Assembly (NCBI GenBank): GCA_012719235.1
Contig: JAAYAR010000064.1
Coordinates: 1 to 35,793, forward strand
Direction: 5' to 3'
Source of the DNA: Clostridiales bacterium
GTDB taxonomy: Bacteria > Bacillota > Clostridia > Oscillospirales > Oscillospiraceae
DNA length: 35,793 nucleotides
In this document: piece by piece, positions 1-9,791 of the stretch
Numbering within the stretch: position 1 is the stretch's first letter
Layout of the letters: the number at the start of each line of letters is the position of its first letter
Made by a program: the position numbers and the translations under genes
Notes under the pieces: model-generated
Told to the model about the DNA's origin: nothing
Seen by the model: the letters and a program-made list of their open reading frames with translations, nothing else
Database searches by the model: none

Positions 1-47
1 AGGCGCAAGTTTTCTTTCTGAACCCGCGCCTTAAGTTCCGTATTCAT
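1..47 (-). CDS. 5' end of an unidentified gene downstream of rluB (cut by window edge)
   Basis: An ATG at 47-45 overlaps the TGA stop of rluB in an ATGA junction, and the frame stays open to the window edge, reading MNTELKARVQKENLR. A GGGAG Shine-Dalgarno lies about six bases upstream, inside the rluB 3' end. The translational coupling and the RBS suggest a real next gene of the operon. Only 15 residues are visible, which is too few to name a family. Confidence 0.5.
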   Translation of the reverse strand, partial: MNTELKARVQKENLR

Positions 48-769
48 TCAATGCTCCCGTCACGTTCCCTTTTAAGCTTGTCTATGTATTCAAGCTCCTT
101 GTCCGTAAAATGCCGCCATGCGCCGCTTTTCAGATCCCCGAGGCGGATCTCCCCTTCGCGGATACGCCTTATCTGCAGCACGTGAAAACCCAGGTGAGAA
201 CACATCCTGCGAATTTCACGATTTTTTCCCTCAGTCAAAGTGACGGACAAGAGCGAGTTTTCGGGGGTCGCGGAAAGGAGCCTGACGCGTGCGCGCACCG
301 TCGCTCCGTCAAGTTCGAATGGCTGCGAGAGTTTTGCGTGATCCTGAGTGCGGTCACCTTTCAGACGCACGAGATACTCTTTCTCGACGGAGCCCGAAGG
401 ATGCTCCATAATGTGCGCGAACTCCCCGTCATTTGTGAGGATCAGAAGGCCTTCGGAATACATATCGAGCCTGCCGACGGGAAAAACGCGGCTTCTGGTC
501 CGCACAAGATCCTTCACACATTTTCTGCCCTTCTCGTCCGAAAGGGTCGTGACGACGCCCGCGGGTTTGTTTAAGACCAGATACTCGAGCCTCCCACCCG
601 GGTTTACACGCCTGCCGTCCAGTGTGACCAGATCATTTAACGGGTCTGCCTTCTGACCGAGCACGGCTGTCACCCCGTTCACTGCCACACGGCCCGAACG
701 GATCAGTTCTTCCGCATCTCTCCTTGAGCAGATGCCTGCTGCCGAGAGCAGCTTCTGCAGTCGCTCCAT
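44..769 (-). CDS. rluB: 23S rRNA pseudouridine synthase, RluB/RsuA family
   Basis: The 241-residue protein has an N-terminal S4 RNA-binding domain (about residues 1-60; the SRRDAEELIRSGRVAVNG stretch is typical). A RsuA/RluB catalytic domain follows, with the GRLD motif at 99-102 (D102 is the predicted nucleophile) and the EGKNREIRRM motif at 180-189. Family members isomerise a uridine in the large-subunit rRNA (position 2605 for RluB); the exact target is inferred. The start is the ATG at 769, with a weak GAGGG RBS. The gene lies 13 bp after the DacF-like gene and overlaps the next gene by 4 bp, so it belongs to the long minus-strand operon that begins at tig. Confidence 0.93.
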   Translation of the reverse strand: MERLQKLLSAAGICSRRDAEELIRSGRVAVNGVTAVLGQKADPLNDLVTLDGRRVNPGGRLEYLVLNKPAGVVTTLSDEKGRKCVKDLVRTRSRVFPVGRLDMYSEGLLILTNDGEFAHIMEHPSGSVEKEYLVRLKGDRTQDHAKLSQPFELDGATVRARVRLLSATPENSLLSVTLTEGKNREIRRMCSHLGFHVLQIRRIREGEIRLGDLKSGAWRHFTDKELEYIDKLKRERDGSIE

Positions 770-782
770 CTCGCCCTCTCTG

Positions 783-1586
783 CTATGCTTTGTCGAATTC
801 GCTTGAGTACATATTTATGTGGTCGCTCCAGTCGCACGGGTCGTTGAGGGTGGCCGCTACGAGCCGCCTGTTGTTGCGGCACGCGGTTGTGACGAGCGTG
901 CGCCCCGCAAGGCGTGTATAGCCCGTTTTCCCCCCGTCCACGCCCTCGTAGTACCAGAGCAGCTTGTTGTGATTGACAAAGACCCTGCCGCCGAACCCGA
1001 TCTTTCGCGTCCCCGAGATCTTCGCAAAGCCGGCGTTTTTCATTGCATGTGCAAGGAGCCTTGCCAGGTCAAGCGCCGTCGTGCAGCCAGACGGATCGTC
1101 GAGGCCTGTGGGGTTCGAGTAGAACGTGTTTGAAAGGCCGAGCAGGACTGCCTTCTCATTCATCATTTCCACAAAAAGGTCATAGCTCCCGCAGTGCTCG
1201 GCCAGAGCCACGGCCGCGTCGTTCCCGGATTCAAGGAGCAGTGCATAGAGCAGTTCGTTAACGCTTATCCGTTCGCCTTCCGTAAGATAAACCGACGAGC
1301 CCTCCTGATACGCCGCCCGCTTTGAAACAGTCGCGATCTCGTCCGGATCATAATTTTCGAGCGCTACGAGCGCCGTCATCACCTTTGCGGTACTGGCCAT
1401 GGGGCGCCTGGTATCCGGGTTCTTCTCATACAGCACTTCACCGCTGTCGGCGTCGATGAGCACTGCGCATGATGCGGAAGGAGCATAGTCGTTCCGGATC
1501 GCACCGCAGACCTGCGCGCCCGCTCCGGTCCCCCCGGCGCATGACAGCGAAATAAAAAGGACGACCAGGCACAGCTTTTTCAACAT
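783..1586 (-). CDS. dacF: D-alanyl-D-alanine carboxypeptidase, DacF/PBP5-type (S11), short form
   Basis: This is an exported serine peptidase of family S11, which trims the terminal D-Ala from peptidoglycan stem peptides. With the start at 1586 the protein has about 267 residues and a signal peptide (MLKKLCLVVLFISLSCAGG). The penicillin-binding triad is complete: SxxK at 65-68 (STAK), SGN at 120-122 and KTG at 220-222. The start at 1586 has an AGGCGG RBS and begins exactly at the signal peptide; an in-frame GTG at 1631 would add 15 unlikely residues. The protein ends soon after the transpeptidase fold, so it lacks the PBP5 C-terminal beta domain and amphipathic anchor found in full-length DacF (about 380-390 residues). 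Its place behind gerW fits a sporulation-linked role, but that is inferred. Confidence 0.88.
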   Translation of the reverse strand: MLKKLCLVVLFISLSCAGGTGAGAQVCGAIRNDYAPSASCAVLIDADSGEVLYEKNPDTRRPMASTAKVMTALVALENYDPDEIATVSKRAAYQEGSSVYLTEGERISVNELLYALLLESGNDAAVALAEHCGSYDLFVEMMNEKAVLLGLSNTFYSNPTGLDDPSGCTTALDLARLLAHAMKNAGFAKISGTRKIGFGGRVFVNHNKLLWYYEGVDGGKTGYTRLAGRTLVTTACRNNRRLVAATLNDPCDWSDHINMYSSEFDKA

Positions 1587-1682
1587 TGTTGCACAACCGC
1601 CTGCCTTCCATATCGGGGCATTATCGTACACCTGCGCGGTATCATGACCTCGCCCGATATATGGTGCACGCGGCAGGCCGCA

Positions 1683-2090
1683 TTATTCGTCTCCCCGGAA
1701 ACCGGACTCCTCTTTCTTCTTAAAAAGGTTCACGCACTTTTCGATGAGTTCGGGCGCTAAGTCGACGGCCCGTTCTATGGCGCTGATCGTAGTCGGCTGC
1801 TCCACTGTCACGACGCGAACGCTGTCGTCCTTCACGACCAGAAACGCCACGGGTTCGACTTTTGCTCCCCCGCCTGCTCCCCCTCCGAAGTTCTTTTTCG
1901 CGTCCTGACCTTTTTTTCCGTCGAAATCGGAACCGCCCGAAGCAAACCCGAACATCACACGCGACACGGGGATAAGAGTTATATCATTCGGGATCGCTAT
2001 CGGGTTGCCTACGACCATCTCGGTGTTCACGAGGTCCCTTATCTTGTCGATCGTTGTCCGGAGGACTTCAGCTATGCCGCCGTTTTCCAT
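1683..2090 (-). CDS. gerW: GerW/YtfJ family sporulation protein
   Basis: This 135-residue protein has the hallmarks of the YtfJ/GerW family: an N-terminal helical segment, a VGNPI..P..TLIPVS strand region (residues 27-43), and a Gly-rich loop (69-75) leading into KVEPVAFLVV (77-86). Family members are found in spore formers, and in Bacillus subtilis GerW is needed for normal germination; the biochemical role is not settled. The start at 2090 has an AAAGGAG RBS embedded in the end of the upstream DUF2953 gene, 2 bp away, so the two are probably translationally coupled. An in-frame start at 2183 is rejected because it would overlap DUF2953 by about 90 bp and adds no family sequence. Confidence 0.92.
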   Translation of the reverse strand: MENGGIAEVLRTTIDKIRDLVNTEMVVGNPIAIPNDITLIPVSRVMFGFASGGSDFDGKKGQDAKKNFGGGAGGGAKVEPVAFLVVKDDSVRVVTVEQPTTISAIERAVDLAPELIEKCVNLFKKKEESGFRGDE

Positions 2091-2092
2091 AC

Positions 2093-2665
2093 TTACCGCT
2101 CCTTTCGGGATATATTTCTCGAATCGGTTTTTGACTTTGTAAGCAATACAAGTATTTTCGGCGCGATCGCAGCAGCCTGCCACACGCGCATCGACAGCTG
2201 TCCGCTCGCCGTCACCGAGTTCTCTTCCGCCTGAAAATCGACTGCGCTCTCGTATTCGAAATCTTTCACTTTTCTGAAAGTGTTCTCAAGAAAAGCCGCT
2301 ATCATACCTTTGAGCGCATAACCGCCGCCGTAGGATAACGCCGCTTTAAACGGATCATCGGCCCCGGCAGCGATATACCGGACGTGGAGCCTGTCCACGT
2401 TCACCTCCCCCGGGATCTTTTTTATAACCTCCAGGAGGACACGCGCGAGCTCTCTTCGAGGCGGACGCGCGGGCGCTTTTTTTTCCTTGGGCCGTGCCTT
2501 TATCTTTTTCTTTTTTTTGGACGGTATACAAACAACGCTGACCGGTCCGGCATGCACCGCAAGCGCAAAACCGTCCGCATCATACTTTGCCGAAAGCCGC
2601 AGAGGAATAACGGCAATCAGAAAAAGTGCCGCTATTACGGCTCCTGCCGCGTACAAAGCCCACAT
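2093..2665 (-). CDS. DUF2953 family membrane-anchored protein
   Basis: This 190-residue protein has one N-terminal transmembrane segment (about 2-22), followed by a short extracytoplasmic or cytoplasmic domain that includes a very basic stretch (Lys/Arg/Pro-rich, about 50-70). DUF2953 proteins habitually sit beside ytfJ/gerW in Bacilli and Clostridia, which is the main basis for the call, together with the size and topology. Their function is unknown, and sporulation involvement is inferred from context. The ATG at 2665 has a GGAGAAGG RBS and follows the scpB stop by 2 bp. Confidence 0.8.
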   Translation of the reverse strand: MWALYAAGAVIAALFLIAVIPLRLSAKYDADGFALAVHAGPVSVVCIPSKKKKKIKARPKEKKAPARPPRRELARVLLEVIKKIPGEVNVDRLHVRYIAAGADDPFKAALSYGGGYALKGMIAAFLENTFRKVKDFEYESAVDFQAEENSVTASGQLSMRVWQAAAIAPKILVLLTKSKTDSRNISRKER

Positions 2666-2667
2666 CT

Positions 2668-3225
2668 CTATACCTTCTCCATCAGGTCTTCCAGACTCAG
2701 CTGCGTGTCTTCATCACCCGCGGGCAATTTCGGAAGCTCACTGAGAGACGAGAGCCCGAAAACCCGCAGGAACTCTTTTGTCGTCCTGTAGAGGATCGGC
2801 CTTCCGGGAGCCAGGAGACGTCCGGCCTCCTCGATCAGCCCGCGCTCGGCCAGGCTCGCAAGTGTGTACGAGCAGTCGAGGCCCCTGAGCTGCTCGATAT
2901 AGACTTTTGTCACAGGTTGATAATAGGCTATCACGCTCAGCACCTCAAGTGCGGCAGGCGAGAGCTTCTGCGGACGGCTCCGCTCGAGTACCGCGCGCAC
3001 GGCCTGCGCATGCTCGGGCGAAGACACCAGCTGATATGCCCCGTCAAGGTAGAGCAGCCGTAAGCCGCGCCTTTCGTAGAGGTAGTAGTCCGATAGCTTT
3101 TCGGCCGCGGCACGGAGCTGTTCCTGCGATATATCAAGTTTTGAGCACAGCTGCTGCGCGCTCACCGGCTCGCCCGCGGCGAACAGTACCGCCTCCAGCT
3201 GACAGGCCCTGTCGTTATCTTCCAT
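2668..3225 (-). CDS. scpB: Segregation and condensation protein B
   Basis: ScpB is the winged-helix partner of the Smc-ScpA condensin complex, which organises and segregates the chromosome. The 185-residue length matches the family. Characteristic stretches are LEAVLFAAGEPVS near the N terminus (residues 11-23) and LEVLSVIAYYQPVTK in the second winged helix (about 93-107), followed by IEQLRGLDCSYTLASL. It begins 15 bp after scpA with an AGAGGT RBS. The scpA-scpB pair is the usual arrangement, and the two proteins form a complex. Confidence 0.95.
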   Translation of the reverse strand: MEDNDRACQLEAVLFAAGEPVSAQQLCSKLDISQEQLRAAAEKLSDYYLYERRGLRLLYLDGAYQLVSSPEHAQAVRAVLERSRPQKLSPAALEVLSVIAYYQPVTKVYIEQLRGLDCSYTLASLAERGLIEEAGRLLAPGRPILYRTTKEFLRVFGLSSLSELPKLPAGDEDTQLSLEDLMEKV

Positions 3226-3240
3226 TTTGAAACCTCTGTG

Positions 3241-4017
3241 TCACTCGTCTGCCCCGGATCTGTCTTTGTCGCCGAGGACGATCCTGTAGTCGGATCTCCT
3301 GCCGAATACTCTGACCGAACTCCGCCGGCAGAGTTCGAGTACGGCGAGAAAGGTCGCCACTATCTCGGACCGGTTCCTGCTCAGGCGGAAAAGATCTTTC
3401 AGTGTGGTCTCACGGGCCCCGGAGAGAGCCCTCATGATCTGCGAGATCTTCGTTTCGACCGAGATCTCCGGTCTGGGCACAACGTCCGCTATCTTTGACT
3501 CGGCGCGCTTTCTTATCCCTGAGGCCTCCGATAAGCCCCGCATGGCTGCGATAAGGTCGTTCTTATCGTGCTTGTATTCGCGCTTTCCCTTCTCCAGAGG
3601 CTCGGGATAGCGCGTGTACGATCCCGAAGCCCGCTCGTACCTCTCTGCCAGAGCCGGAAATACTGTCTTTAACGCGCCGAACCGCTCGGCGCTCTGTCTC
3701 TCCTCGAGTGCGCGCATGAATTGCTCAAGCTCGCTCAGCTCTTCCCCGGTCTCTTCCTGGAGCATCTCCTGCGTCTTAAGGTAGACGAGGTGAGCCGCCA
3801 TTGCGACAAATTCGCTGGTCACCTCGATATCCATGCGCTCCATATTCGACAGGTATTCAAAATACTGCTCGAGGATCAGAGATATTTTGATATCTCTGAT
3901 GGCGATCTTGTCTCTGGCGAGCATACTGAGGATCAGATCGAGCGGCCCTTCAAAATCGCCCGGATGCTCACCCTTGTCCTTTATTACCTCCGGGAGGATG
4001 TACGTAGGTGTCACCAT
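3241..4017 (-). CDS. scpA: Segregation and condensation protein A (kleisin)
   Basis: ScpA is the kleisin bridge of the Smc-ScpAB complex. The 258-residue protein carries the diagnostic DFEGPLDLIL motif at 21-30. Next comes the helical Smc-neck-binding region, then a charged linker and a C-terminal winged helix (ATFLAVLELCRRSSVRV) that contacts the Smc head. The ATG at 4017 has a very strong AGGAGGGGG RBS. The upstream M50 protease gene ends 11 bp earlier. Confidence 0.95.
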   Translation of the reverse strand: MVTPTYILPEVIKDKGEHPGDFEGPLDLILSMLARDKIAIRDIKISLILEQYFEYLSNMERMDIEVTSEFVAMAAHLVYLKTQEMLQEETGEELSELEQFMRALEERQSAERFGALKTVFPALAERYERASGSYTRYPEPLEKGKREYKHDKNDLIAAMRGLSEASGIRKRAESKIADVVPRPEISVETKISQIMRALSGARETTLKDLFRLSRNRSEIVATFLAVLELCRRSSVRVFGRRSDYRIVLGDKDRSGADE

Positions 4018-4028
4018 TGGTCCCCCTC

Positions 4029-4691
4029 CTAAAGCAGCGCAGCCAGAGGCCGCGCGACGGCACGCCAGAACGCCCCCGCCACGGTTCCCACCGCAGCGTT
4101 CAAAAACCCGTCTATCAGGCCGAAATACAGCACGGCGACCAGGATCAGCATACCGTATCTCTCATATTTCAGGACAAAACGGTACCATCTGCCTGGCAGA
4201 AACGCGAATAATATTTTAGAACCGTCGAGAGGCGGTATGGGCATAAGGTTGAATATACCGATACCTGTACTGAGAGTCGCGAGCGTGCCGAAAAAATCGA
4301 CGAATGCCTGCCCCCACCCGAATTTTATGAGCGCAAACACAGCGGCGGCCCGGAGCAGCATCGCGAGAAACGCAAGTATCATATTTGACGCAGGCCCCGC
4401 CAATGCCGTTACAGCCATCCCCAGTCTCGGTCTTTTGAAACTCCCCATATCCACAGGTACGGGTTTCGCCCAGCCGAAACGGAAAAATATCATCATAAGC
4501 AGTCCGAGAACGTCGACATGGCGCAGAGGGTTCAGCGAAAGCCGCCCTCTGTCGCGCGCGGTCCTGTCGCCGAGCAGGTAGGCGGCATATCCGTGCGAGA
4601 CCTCATGGAATATTATCGTAATGAACGCCGCGGCGATAACATATATAACAGAGAGATCAAGCCCGCTGAAAAAATTCCTGATATGCTCCAA
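4029..4691 (-). CDS. Site-2 protease family (M50) membrane metalloprotease
   Basis: This 220-residue polytopic membrane protein has the zinc-binding HExxH at residues 29-33 (HEVSH) inside a transmembrane segment. The third ligand motif, N148-x-x-P-I-P-P-L-D156-G, lies in a later segment. This is the compact YwhC/SpoIVFB-like type with no PDZ or CBS domain. Members cut substrates within the membrane, but the substrate here is unknown, and a SpoIVFB-like role cannot be claimed from sequence alone. The start is a TTG at 4691, supported by a GGGGAG RBS five bases upstream. The gene follows ysxC by 15 bp and precedes scpA, a common clostridial order. Confidence 0.9.
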   Translation of the reverse strand: MEHIRNFFSGLDLSVIYVIAAAFITIIFHEVSHGYAAYLLGDRTARDRGRLSLNPLRHVDVLGLLMMIFFRFGWAKPVPVDMGSFKRPRLGMAVTALAGPASNMILAFLAMLLRAAAVFALIKFGWGQAFVDFFGTLATLSTGIGIFNLMPIPPLDGSKILFAFLPGRWYRFVLKYERYGMLILVAVLYFGLIDGFLNAAVGTVAGAFWRAVARPLAALL

Positions 4692-4706
4692 AACACTCCC
4701 CTTTTT

Positions 4707-5291
4707 TCACGCCAGCGTACCCGTGATCTCGCGCAGGAGCTCCTTTTTTCCTGTGCCGAGACGGGCGGAAAACTCAATGACCTGAACGTGGGGCGGCAGT
4801 CCGAGGCCGGAGCGGATCGCCTCGAGTTTTCCGGGCACTGCACTGCGGCTGATCTTATCGGACTTGTTTGCCGCCACAATGAACCTTGCGCCCGCTGCCA
4901 GAAACCACTTTGTCATTATCATATCGCCCGGCATCGGGTCATGGCGTATATCCACAAGCTGGATGCCCAGCGACAACAGCCCGGAGCGGTTGAAATAATC
5001 CTCCATCAGTGCCGCCCATCGCTCTTTCTCCGCCTGCGAGGTCCTGGCGTAGCCGAACCCCGGCAGATCGACAAAGTAAAACTTTTCATTGACCAGGTAG
5101 TAATTGATGCTCGTGGTTTTCCCCGGTACGGAACTGACGCGGGCAAGGGAGCTTTTTCCGGTCAGACAGTTTATGACAGACGATTTTCCGACGTTTGAAC
5201 GCCCCGCAAAGGCTATCTGCGGCAGACCGTCGTTGATGAACTGGTCCGGGCGGGCCGCCGTGCGCACGAACCGTGTGTCCAGGCCTTTCAT
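4707..5291 (-). CDS. ysxC: Ribosome biogenesis GTPase YsxC/EngB
   Basis: This essential TRAFAC GTPase assists late 50S subunit assembly. The 194-residue protein has G1 at 30-38 (GRSNVGKSS), the switch PGKTTSINYY at 56-65, G3 DLPG at 75-78 and G4 NKSD at 142-145. Its ATG overlaps the lon TGA in an ATGA junction, so translation is coupled to lon. The order lon-ysxC is conserved in Bacillus and many Clostridia. Confidence 0.96.
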   Translation of the reverse strand: MKGLDTRFVRTAARPDQFINDGLPQIAFAGRSNVGKSSVINCLTGKSSLARVSSVPGKTTSINYYLVNEKFYFVDLPGFGYARTSQAEKERWAALMEDYFNRSGLLSLGIQLVDIRHDPMPGDMIMTKWFLAAGARFIVAANKSDKISRSAVPGKLEAIRSGLGLPPHVQVIEFSARLGTGKKELLREITGTLA

Positions 5292-7729
5292 TGCCGCAGC
5301 ACACTGTCCGCATTGAACGGGGTCTCGGACCGGTTCAGGATCGGAGGAGGAAGCTCCTTCTCCCCCGGCTCGTCCTTTGACTCGTCCTCCGGCCCGGGCC
5401 TTCGCGAAAAATCTATCGCGATATCCATAACGGCGTCCGCGTCGGAGACAGTCACAAAATGGAGAGCGTTTCTGACGGTCTGATCGATCTCGCTGAGATC
5501 TTTTTCATTCTCCGAAGGGATTATCACCGTCTTTATGCCGGCCCGCAGCGCCGCCATCGTCTTCTCTTTAAGACCGCCTATAGGCAGTACGCGGCCTCTG
5601 AGCGTTATCTCGCCCGTCATCGCGATCCCTGCGCGCGCCGGAGCGTTCGTCAGCGCCGACACGATCGCCGTCGCAACGGTGATACCCGCTGACGGCCCGT
5701 CCTTCGGGACGGCTGCCTCGGGGAAGTGGACGTGGATGTCGGTAGTTTTATAGAAATCGGATGGTATTCCGAAAGCCTTCGCGCGGCTGCGTATATAAGT
5801 TATCGCCGCGTGCACCGATTCCTTCATCACGTCCCCCAGGTTTCCCGTGAGCTCAAGCTTTCCGGTGCCCTCGACGGCGTTTACTTCGACCTGCAGGATC
5901 TCGCCGCCCATGCTTGTCCAGGCAAGGCCAGTGACGACGCCCACCTCGTCGTTCTTAATGCTCTGCTCGGGGACGTATTTTCTCACACCGGCATACTCCG
6001 CAAGGTTCGTCGGCGTGACGGAGTTCTTGTCTTTTTCCCCCGAAATAATAAACATGGCCGCCTTGCGGCATACGCCGGCTATCTCGCGCTCCAGATTTCG
6101 CACGCCCGATTCCCTCGTATACCCGGCGATAAGCTCCCTGAGCGCGTTGTCGCTCACACGGAGCGTGGAGCGCGACAGGCCGTGGCGTTTCATCTGCTTC
6201 GGCAGCAGGTGCTGTTTCGCGATCATGAGCTTTTCTTCGTCCGTATAGCTGCTGAGCTCAATGACCTCCATACGGTCTAGAAGGGCGCGCGGGATCGTTG
6301 AGGTCGTGTTGGCGGTCGTAATAAACATGACGTCAGAGAGATCGAACGGGACCTCCAGGTAGTGGTCCCTGAACGCATGGTTCTGCTCCGTGTCAAGCAC
6401 CTCGAGCAGCGCCGCGGCCGGGTCCCCGTGGAAGTCGTGGCTGAGCTTGTCTATCTCGTCGAGAAGGAGGAGCGGGTTCTTGCTGCCCCCCTGCTTAATC
6501 GCCGTCATAATGCGCCCGGGCATCGCGCCGACGTACGTCTTCCTGTGTCCCCGGATGTCGGCCTCATCCCGCACTCCTCCCAGCGAAAGGCGGGCGAGTT
6601 TGCGGTTGAGAGCGTGCGCTATCGATATCGCGACCGACGTTTTGCCGACTCCCGGAGGGCCGACAAGGCAGATGATCTGACCTTTTATATCGGGGGCGAG
6701 CGCCTTCACGGCAAGAAACTCGAGAATTCTCTCCTTCACTTTCTGGAGGCCGAAGTGATCTTTGTCGAGAAGCTTTCTCGCTGCCTCAACGTTCACTTTC
6801 TCTTTCGTATACTTGTTCCAGGGGAGCTCAAGGCACGTGTCGAGATAAGTGCGGATGACCGCGCCTTCCGTCGAACCGAACGGCTGCGCCGAGAGGCGGT
6901 TCACCTCGGTGAGCAGCTTTTTCTCTGTCTCTTCCGGCAGCGAGAGTTCGATGATCCTCCTGCGGTAGTCCGATATCTCGTCTGTCTGGCCCGATTCCTC
7001 ACCCAGCTCATTCCGGATTATCTTCAGCTGCTCCCTGAGCATATAGTCGCGCTGGTTTTTGTTCATCTCGAGCTGGACTTTCGCCGCGAGGTTTTTCTCT
7101 ATCTTGAACACGTCGATCTCATAGCGCAGGATCCTGATGACCTTTTTTATCCTGCGCTGCGGGTCGAGTTCCTCAAGGACCTCCTGCTTATGCGTGAACT
7201 TCATCGAGATGTTCTGCGCTATATAATCTGCAACATAGCCGACGTCGCTGCTCGCGTATATGTTTATCAGCAGGTTCGGCATGGGCCTTGTGATCGTTGT
7301 AAGATATTCGTTGAAAACTTCCACGCACTGCCTCAGCAGGGCCTCCTCCTTAGGCGTCGTGGCCGTCCTTTCGCTCTTCGGGAGGACCTCAACCGTGGCA
7401 GTGTGTGTCACTTCGTTGTCTGTTATAGAGATGAGGCGCCCCCTGTCGATCCCCTCGACAAGGACGCGAACGCCCTCCCCCTGCGTTTTCAGTATCTGTT
7501 CCACTTTTGCTATCGTGCCGGTAGTATAGAGGTCTTCCCTCTTGGGGTCGTCGGTGACGACGTCCCTCTGCGTGATAAGGAACACCCTTCTTCCGGTCCT
7601 CATCGCGATATCGAGCGCTCTGATGGATTTTTCCCGGCCCGCGTCGAAATTGACGGTCATATCCGGAAAAACGGTCAGGCCCCTGAGCGCGACCATCGGC
7701 AAAGTCAGTAATTTTTTTTCGGATTCCAT
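5288..7729 (-). CDS. lon: ATP-dependent protease Lon (LonA)
   Basis: Lon is a homohexameric AAA+ protease that degrades misfolded and regulatory proteins in the cytoplasm. With the start at 7729 it has 813 residues, the usual LonA length. The N-terminal LON substrate domain spans about 8-205. The AAA+ module has Walker A at 357-364 (GPPGVGKT) and Walker B at 420-425 (LLLLDE). The protease domain carries the catalytic dyad S680 (KDGPSAGIT) and K721 (GGLKEK). The ATG at 7729 has a GGGGTG RBS; an in-frame start at 7768 would add 13 residues unlike the family. The gene sits between clpX and ysxC. A hairpin lies just upstream of the start. Confidence 0.98.
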   Translation of the reverse strand: MESEKKLLTLPMVALRGLTVFPDMTVNFDAGREKSIRALDIAMRTGRRVFLITQRDVVTDDPKREDLYTTGTIAKVEQILKTQGEGVRVLVEGIDRGRLISITDNEVTHTATVEVLPKSERTATTPKEEALLRQCVEVFNEYLTTITRPMPNLLINIYASSDVGYVADYIAQNISMKFTHKQEVLEELDPQRRIKKVIRILRYEIDVFKIEKNLAAKVQLEMNKNQRDYMLREQLKIIRNELGEESGQTDEISDYRRRIIELSLPEETEKKLLTEVNRLSAQPFGSTEGAVIRTYLDTCLELPWNKYTKEKVNVEAARKLLDKDHFGLQKVKERILEFLAVKALAPDIKGQIICLVGPPGVGKTSVAISIAHALNRKLARLSLGGVRDEADIRGHRKTYVGAMPGRIMTAIKQGGSKNPLLLLDEIDKLSHDFHGDPAAALLEVLDTEQNHAFRDHYLEVPFDLSDVMFITTANTTSTIPRALLDRMEVIELSSYTDEEKLMIAKQHLLPKQMKRHGLSRSTLRVSDNALRELIAGYTRESGVRNLEREIAGVCRKAAMFIISGEKDKNSVTPTNLAEYAGVRKYVPEQSIKNDEVGVVTGLAWTSMGGEILQVEVNAVEGTGKLELTGNLGDVMKESVHAAITYIRSRAKAFGIPSDFYKTTDIHVHFPEAAVPKDGPSAGITVATAIVSALTNAPARAGIAMTGEITLRGRVLPIGGLKEKTMAALRAGIKTVIIPSENEKDLSEIDQTVRNALHFVTVSDADAVMDIAIDFSRRPGPEDESKDEPGEKELPPPILNRSETPFNADSVLRQ

Positions 7730-7750
7730 AATATTCACCCCGTTGCACAG

Positions 7751-7783
7751 CAGCCATGCAGAGCACATCGAACTGCACGGCTG
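7751..7783 (-). promoter_or_regulatory. Intercistronic stem-loop between clpX and lon
   Basis: The arms at 7751-7760 and 7774-7783 pair over ten positions, with one G-U pair in the minus-strand RNA, around a 13-nt loop. The hairpin lies between the clpX stop and the lon start, about 20 nt before the lon ATG. No U-tract follows, so it is not an intrinsic terminator. A role in RNA processing, stability or lon translation is possible but unproven. Confidence 0.4.
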
Positions 7784-7810
7784 TCATGTCTATGCGAAAT
7801 AAAACTGTTT

Positions 7811-9124
7811 TCAGGCGCTGTCTTTCGCGGAGCTCTCTCTGCCCGGATGCGTTTTCGTTCCGCGACCCCCCTGCTCGGGGGACTCAAGCAGCCTGTTGAC
7901 TATCGGGTCGGCGATTCCGTTTATAAAATCCGCCGTGATCGTTACGGAACAGACGTCAGGCTGAGACGGCAGCATATACATGAGGGGCATCATCTTCTCT
8001 TCTATTACAGACCTGAGCCCTCTCGCGCCGATCTCGCGCTTTAGCGCCAGGTCGGCAATGGCCTCGAGGGACTCGATATCAAAAGCAAGTTCCACACCGT
8101 CAAGCTCAAAGAGGCGGGAGTACTGCTTGCACAGCGCGTTCCTGGGTTCCGTCAGTATGCGTACCATATCCTCCTTCGAGAGGGCGTCGAGCGGAGTGAT
8201 TATCGGCAGCCTTCCGCAAAGTTCCGGTATTATCCCGTACTTCATCAGGTCGCGCGGCTGTATATCCTTCAGTATCTTGCTGGAGGTAAGATCTTTTTTT
8301 GACCTGACCTCGGCTCCGAACCCTATCGGCGAACGGTCAAGCCGGGACTCGATGATCTTCTCGATCCCTTCAAACGCGCCGCCGCAGATGAATAGAATGT
8401 TTGTCGTATCAAGCTGGATGAATTCCTGGTGGGGGTGCTTTCTGCCTCCCTGCGGCGGGACGTTGGAAACCGTGCCCTCCAGGATCTTGAGCAGGGCCTG
8501 CTGTACTCCCTCGCCGCTCACGTCCCTCGTTATAGAGGTGTTCTCGCTCTTTCTTGCGATCTTGTCAAGCTCGTCGATGTATATTATCCCGCGCTGCGCG
8601 AGTTCGACGTCGTAGTCGGCGGCCTGAAGGAGCCGAACAAGAATGTTCTCAACGTCGTCGCCGACGTAGCCGGCCTCGGTCAGCGTCGTCGCATCGGCGA
8701 TCGCGAAAGGTACCTTCAGCATTTTTGCCAGAGTCTGTGCGATGTGCGTTTTTCCGCATCCGGTCGGGCCCACCAAAAGGATGTTGCTCTTCTGCAGTTC
8801 GATGTCGCTGCCTGACGAACTGAAAATCCGCTTGTAGTGGTTATATACGGCGACTGCGACCGAAATTTTTGCACGCTCCTGACCAATGATGTACTCGTCG
8901 AGGTACGATTTTATCATCGCCGGCTTCGGAAGCTGGTCGCTGCCCGCGGCGCTGAATGTCTTGTCTATGGGCGCTTTATAGTTCTCGTCGACGATGCCCA
9001 TACACAGTCTGATGCACTCGTCGCATATATAGACGTTCGGGCCCGCGATAATCCTGTCGACCTGGTTTTGGTCCTTACCGCAAAATGAGCACCGTACCAT
9101 ACGTGAGTCGTCTGATCTGGCCAT
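7811..9124 (-). CDS. clpX: ATP-dependent Clp protease ATP-binding subunit ClpX
   Basis: ClpX is the AAA+ unfoldase that recognises substrates and feeds them to ClpP. The 437-residue protein starts with the zinc-binding domain (C12, C15, C34, C37). Walker A is at 119-126 (GPTGCGKT) and Walker B is IIYIDELDK. The C-terminal D2 small domain is followed by a charged tail of about 25 residues. The ATG at 9124 is chosen because it has a GGAGGA RBS and begins just before the zinc finger; an in-frame start at 9160 lacks both. It is cotranscribed with clpP, 74 bp away. Confidence 0.98.
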   Translation of the reverse strand: MARSDDSRMVRCSFCGKDQNQVDRIIAGPNVYICDECIRLCMGIVDENYKAPIDKTFSAAGSDQLPKPAMIKSYLDEYIIGQERAKISVAVAVYNHYKRIFSSSGSDIELQKSNILLVGPTGCGKTHIAQTLAKMLKVPFAIADATTLTEAGYVGDDVENILVRLLQAADYDVELAQRGIIYIDELDKIARKSENTSITRDVSGEGVQQALLKILEGTVSNVPPQGGRKHPHQEFIQLDTTNILFICGGAFEGIEKIIESRLDRSPIGFGAEVRSKKDLTSSKILKDIQPRDLMKYGIIPELCGRLPIITPLDALSKEDMVRILTEPRNALCKQYSRLFELDGVELAFDIESLEAIADLALKREIGARGLRSVIEEKMMPLMYMLPSQPDVCSVTITADFINGIADPIVNRLLESPEQGGRGTKTHPGRESSAKDSA

Positions 9125-9198
9125 AAATTCCTCCGATATTGAAGATAGAGTCCGCTTCAACCGGATGCGGTCCCCCGGATAATGCTGCGCGCGGCGGC

Positions 9199-9774
9199 CT
9201 AGTTGAGGACTTTATCAACAATGCCGTAATCCAGCGCTTCCTCAGCAGTCATGAAGTAGTCTCTTTCGCAGTCCCGCTCGATCTGTTCGATCGGTTTTCC
9301 CGTATTTGCGGCAAGGATCTCGTTGAGTTTTTTCTTCATGCGCATGATGCGCTCCGCCTGGATCCGGATGTCTGTCGCCTGGCCCTGAGTCCCGCCGGAC
9401 GGCTGGTGGATCATCACCTCGGAGTGCGGCAGCGCTATCCTCTTTCCCTTCGCGCCCGCGGCGAGCAGAAAAGCCGCCATGCTTGCGCACAGGCCCACGC
9501 ATATAGTCGACACGTCCGATTTTACGTGCTGCATCGTGTCGTAGATCGCCATGCCGGCGGTTATAGACCCGCCCGGGCTGTTTATATAGAACTGGATGTC
9601 TTTGTCCGGGTCCTGAGCATCGAGAAAAAGGAGCTGTGCTATGACAAGGCTCGACGTAACATCGTTCACTTCTTCCGAAAGGAACACGATCCTGTCTTTC
9701 AGCAGCCGGGAAAATATATCGTAAGACCTCTCGCCGTTTCCTGATCTCTCAATGACATACGGTACTAAACTCAT
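9199..9774 (-). CDS. clpP: ATP-dependent Clp protease proteolytic subunit ClpP
   Basis: ClpP forms the tetradecameric serine protease core that partners ClpX, which is encoded next. The 191-residue protein has the triad S98 ([11 protein letters not shown]), H123 (MIHQPSGG) and D172 (RDYFM). The N-terminal [20 protein letters not shown] motif is fully conserved, without a long propeptide. The start at 9774 has a near-perfect AAGGAGGAG RBS. No CtsR or CIRCE operator was found upstream, so heat control is not evident from the sequence. Confidence 0.98.
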   Translation of the reverse strand: MSLVPYVIERSGNGERSYDIFSRLLKDRIVFLSEEVNDVTSSLVIAQLLFLDAQDPDKDIQFYINSPGGSITAGMAIYDTMQHVKSDVSTICVGLCASMAAFLLAAGAKGKRIALPHSEVMIHQPSGGTQGQATDIRIQAERIMRMKKKLNEILAANTGKPIEQIERDCERDYFMTAEEALDYGIVDKVLN

Positions 9775-9791
9775 AGCATTCTCCTCCTTAA

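Noticed and set aside
6362-7711. 449-codon plus-strand open frame
   Set aside because: It lies wholly antisense to lon, has no RBS, and its translation resembles no family. Lon has all catalytic motifs. Long antisense frames are expected from the GC-rich third positions.
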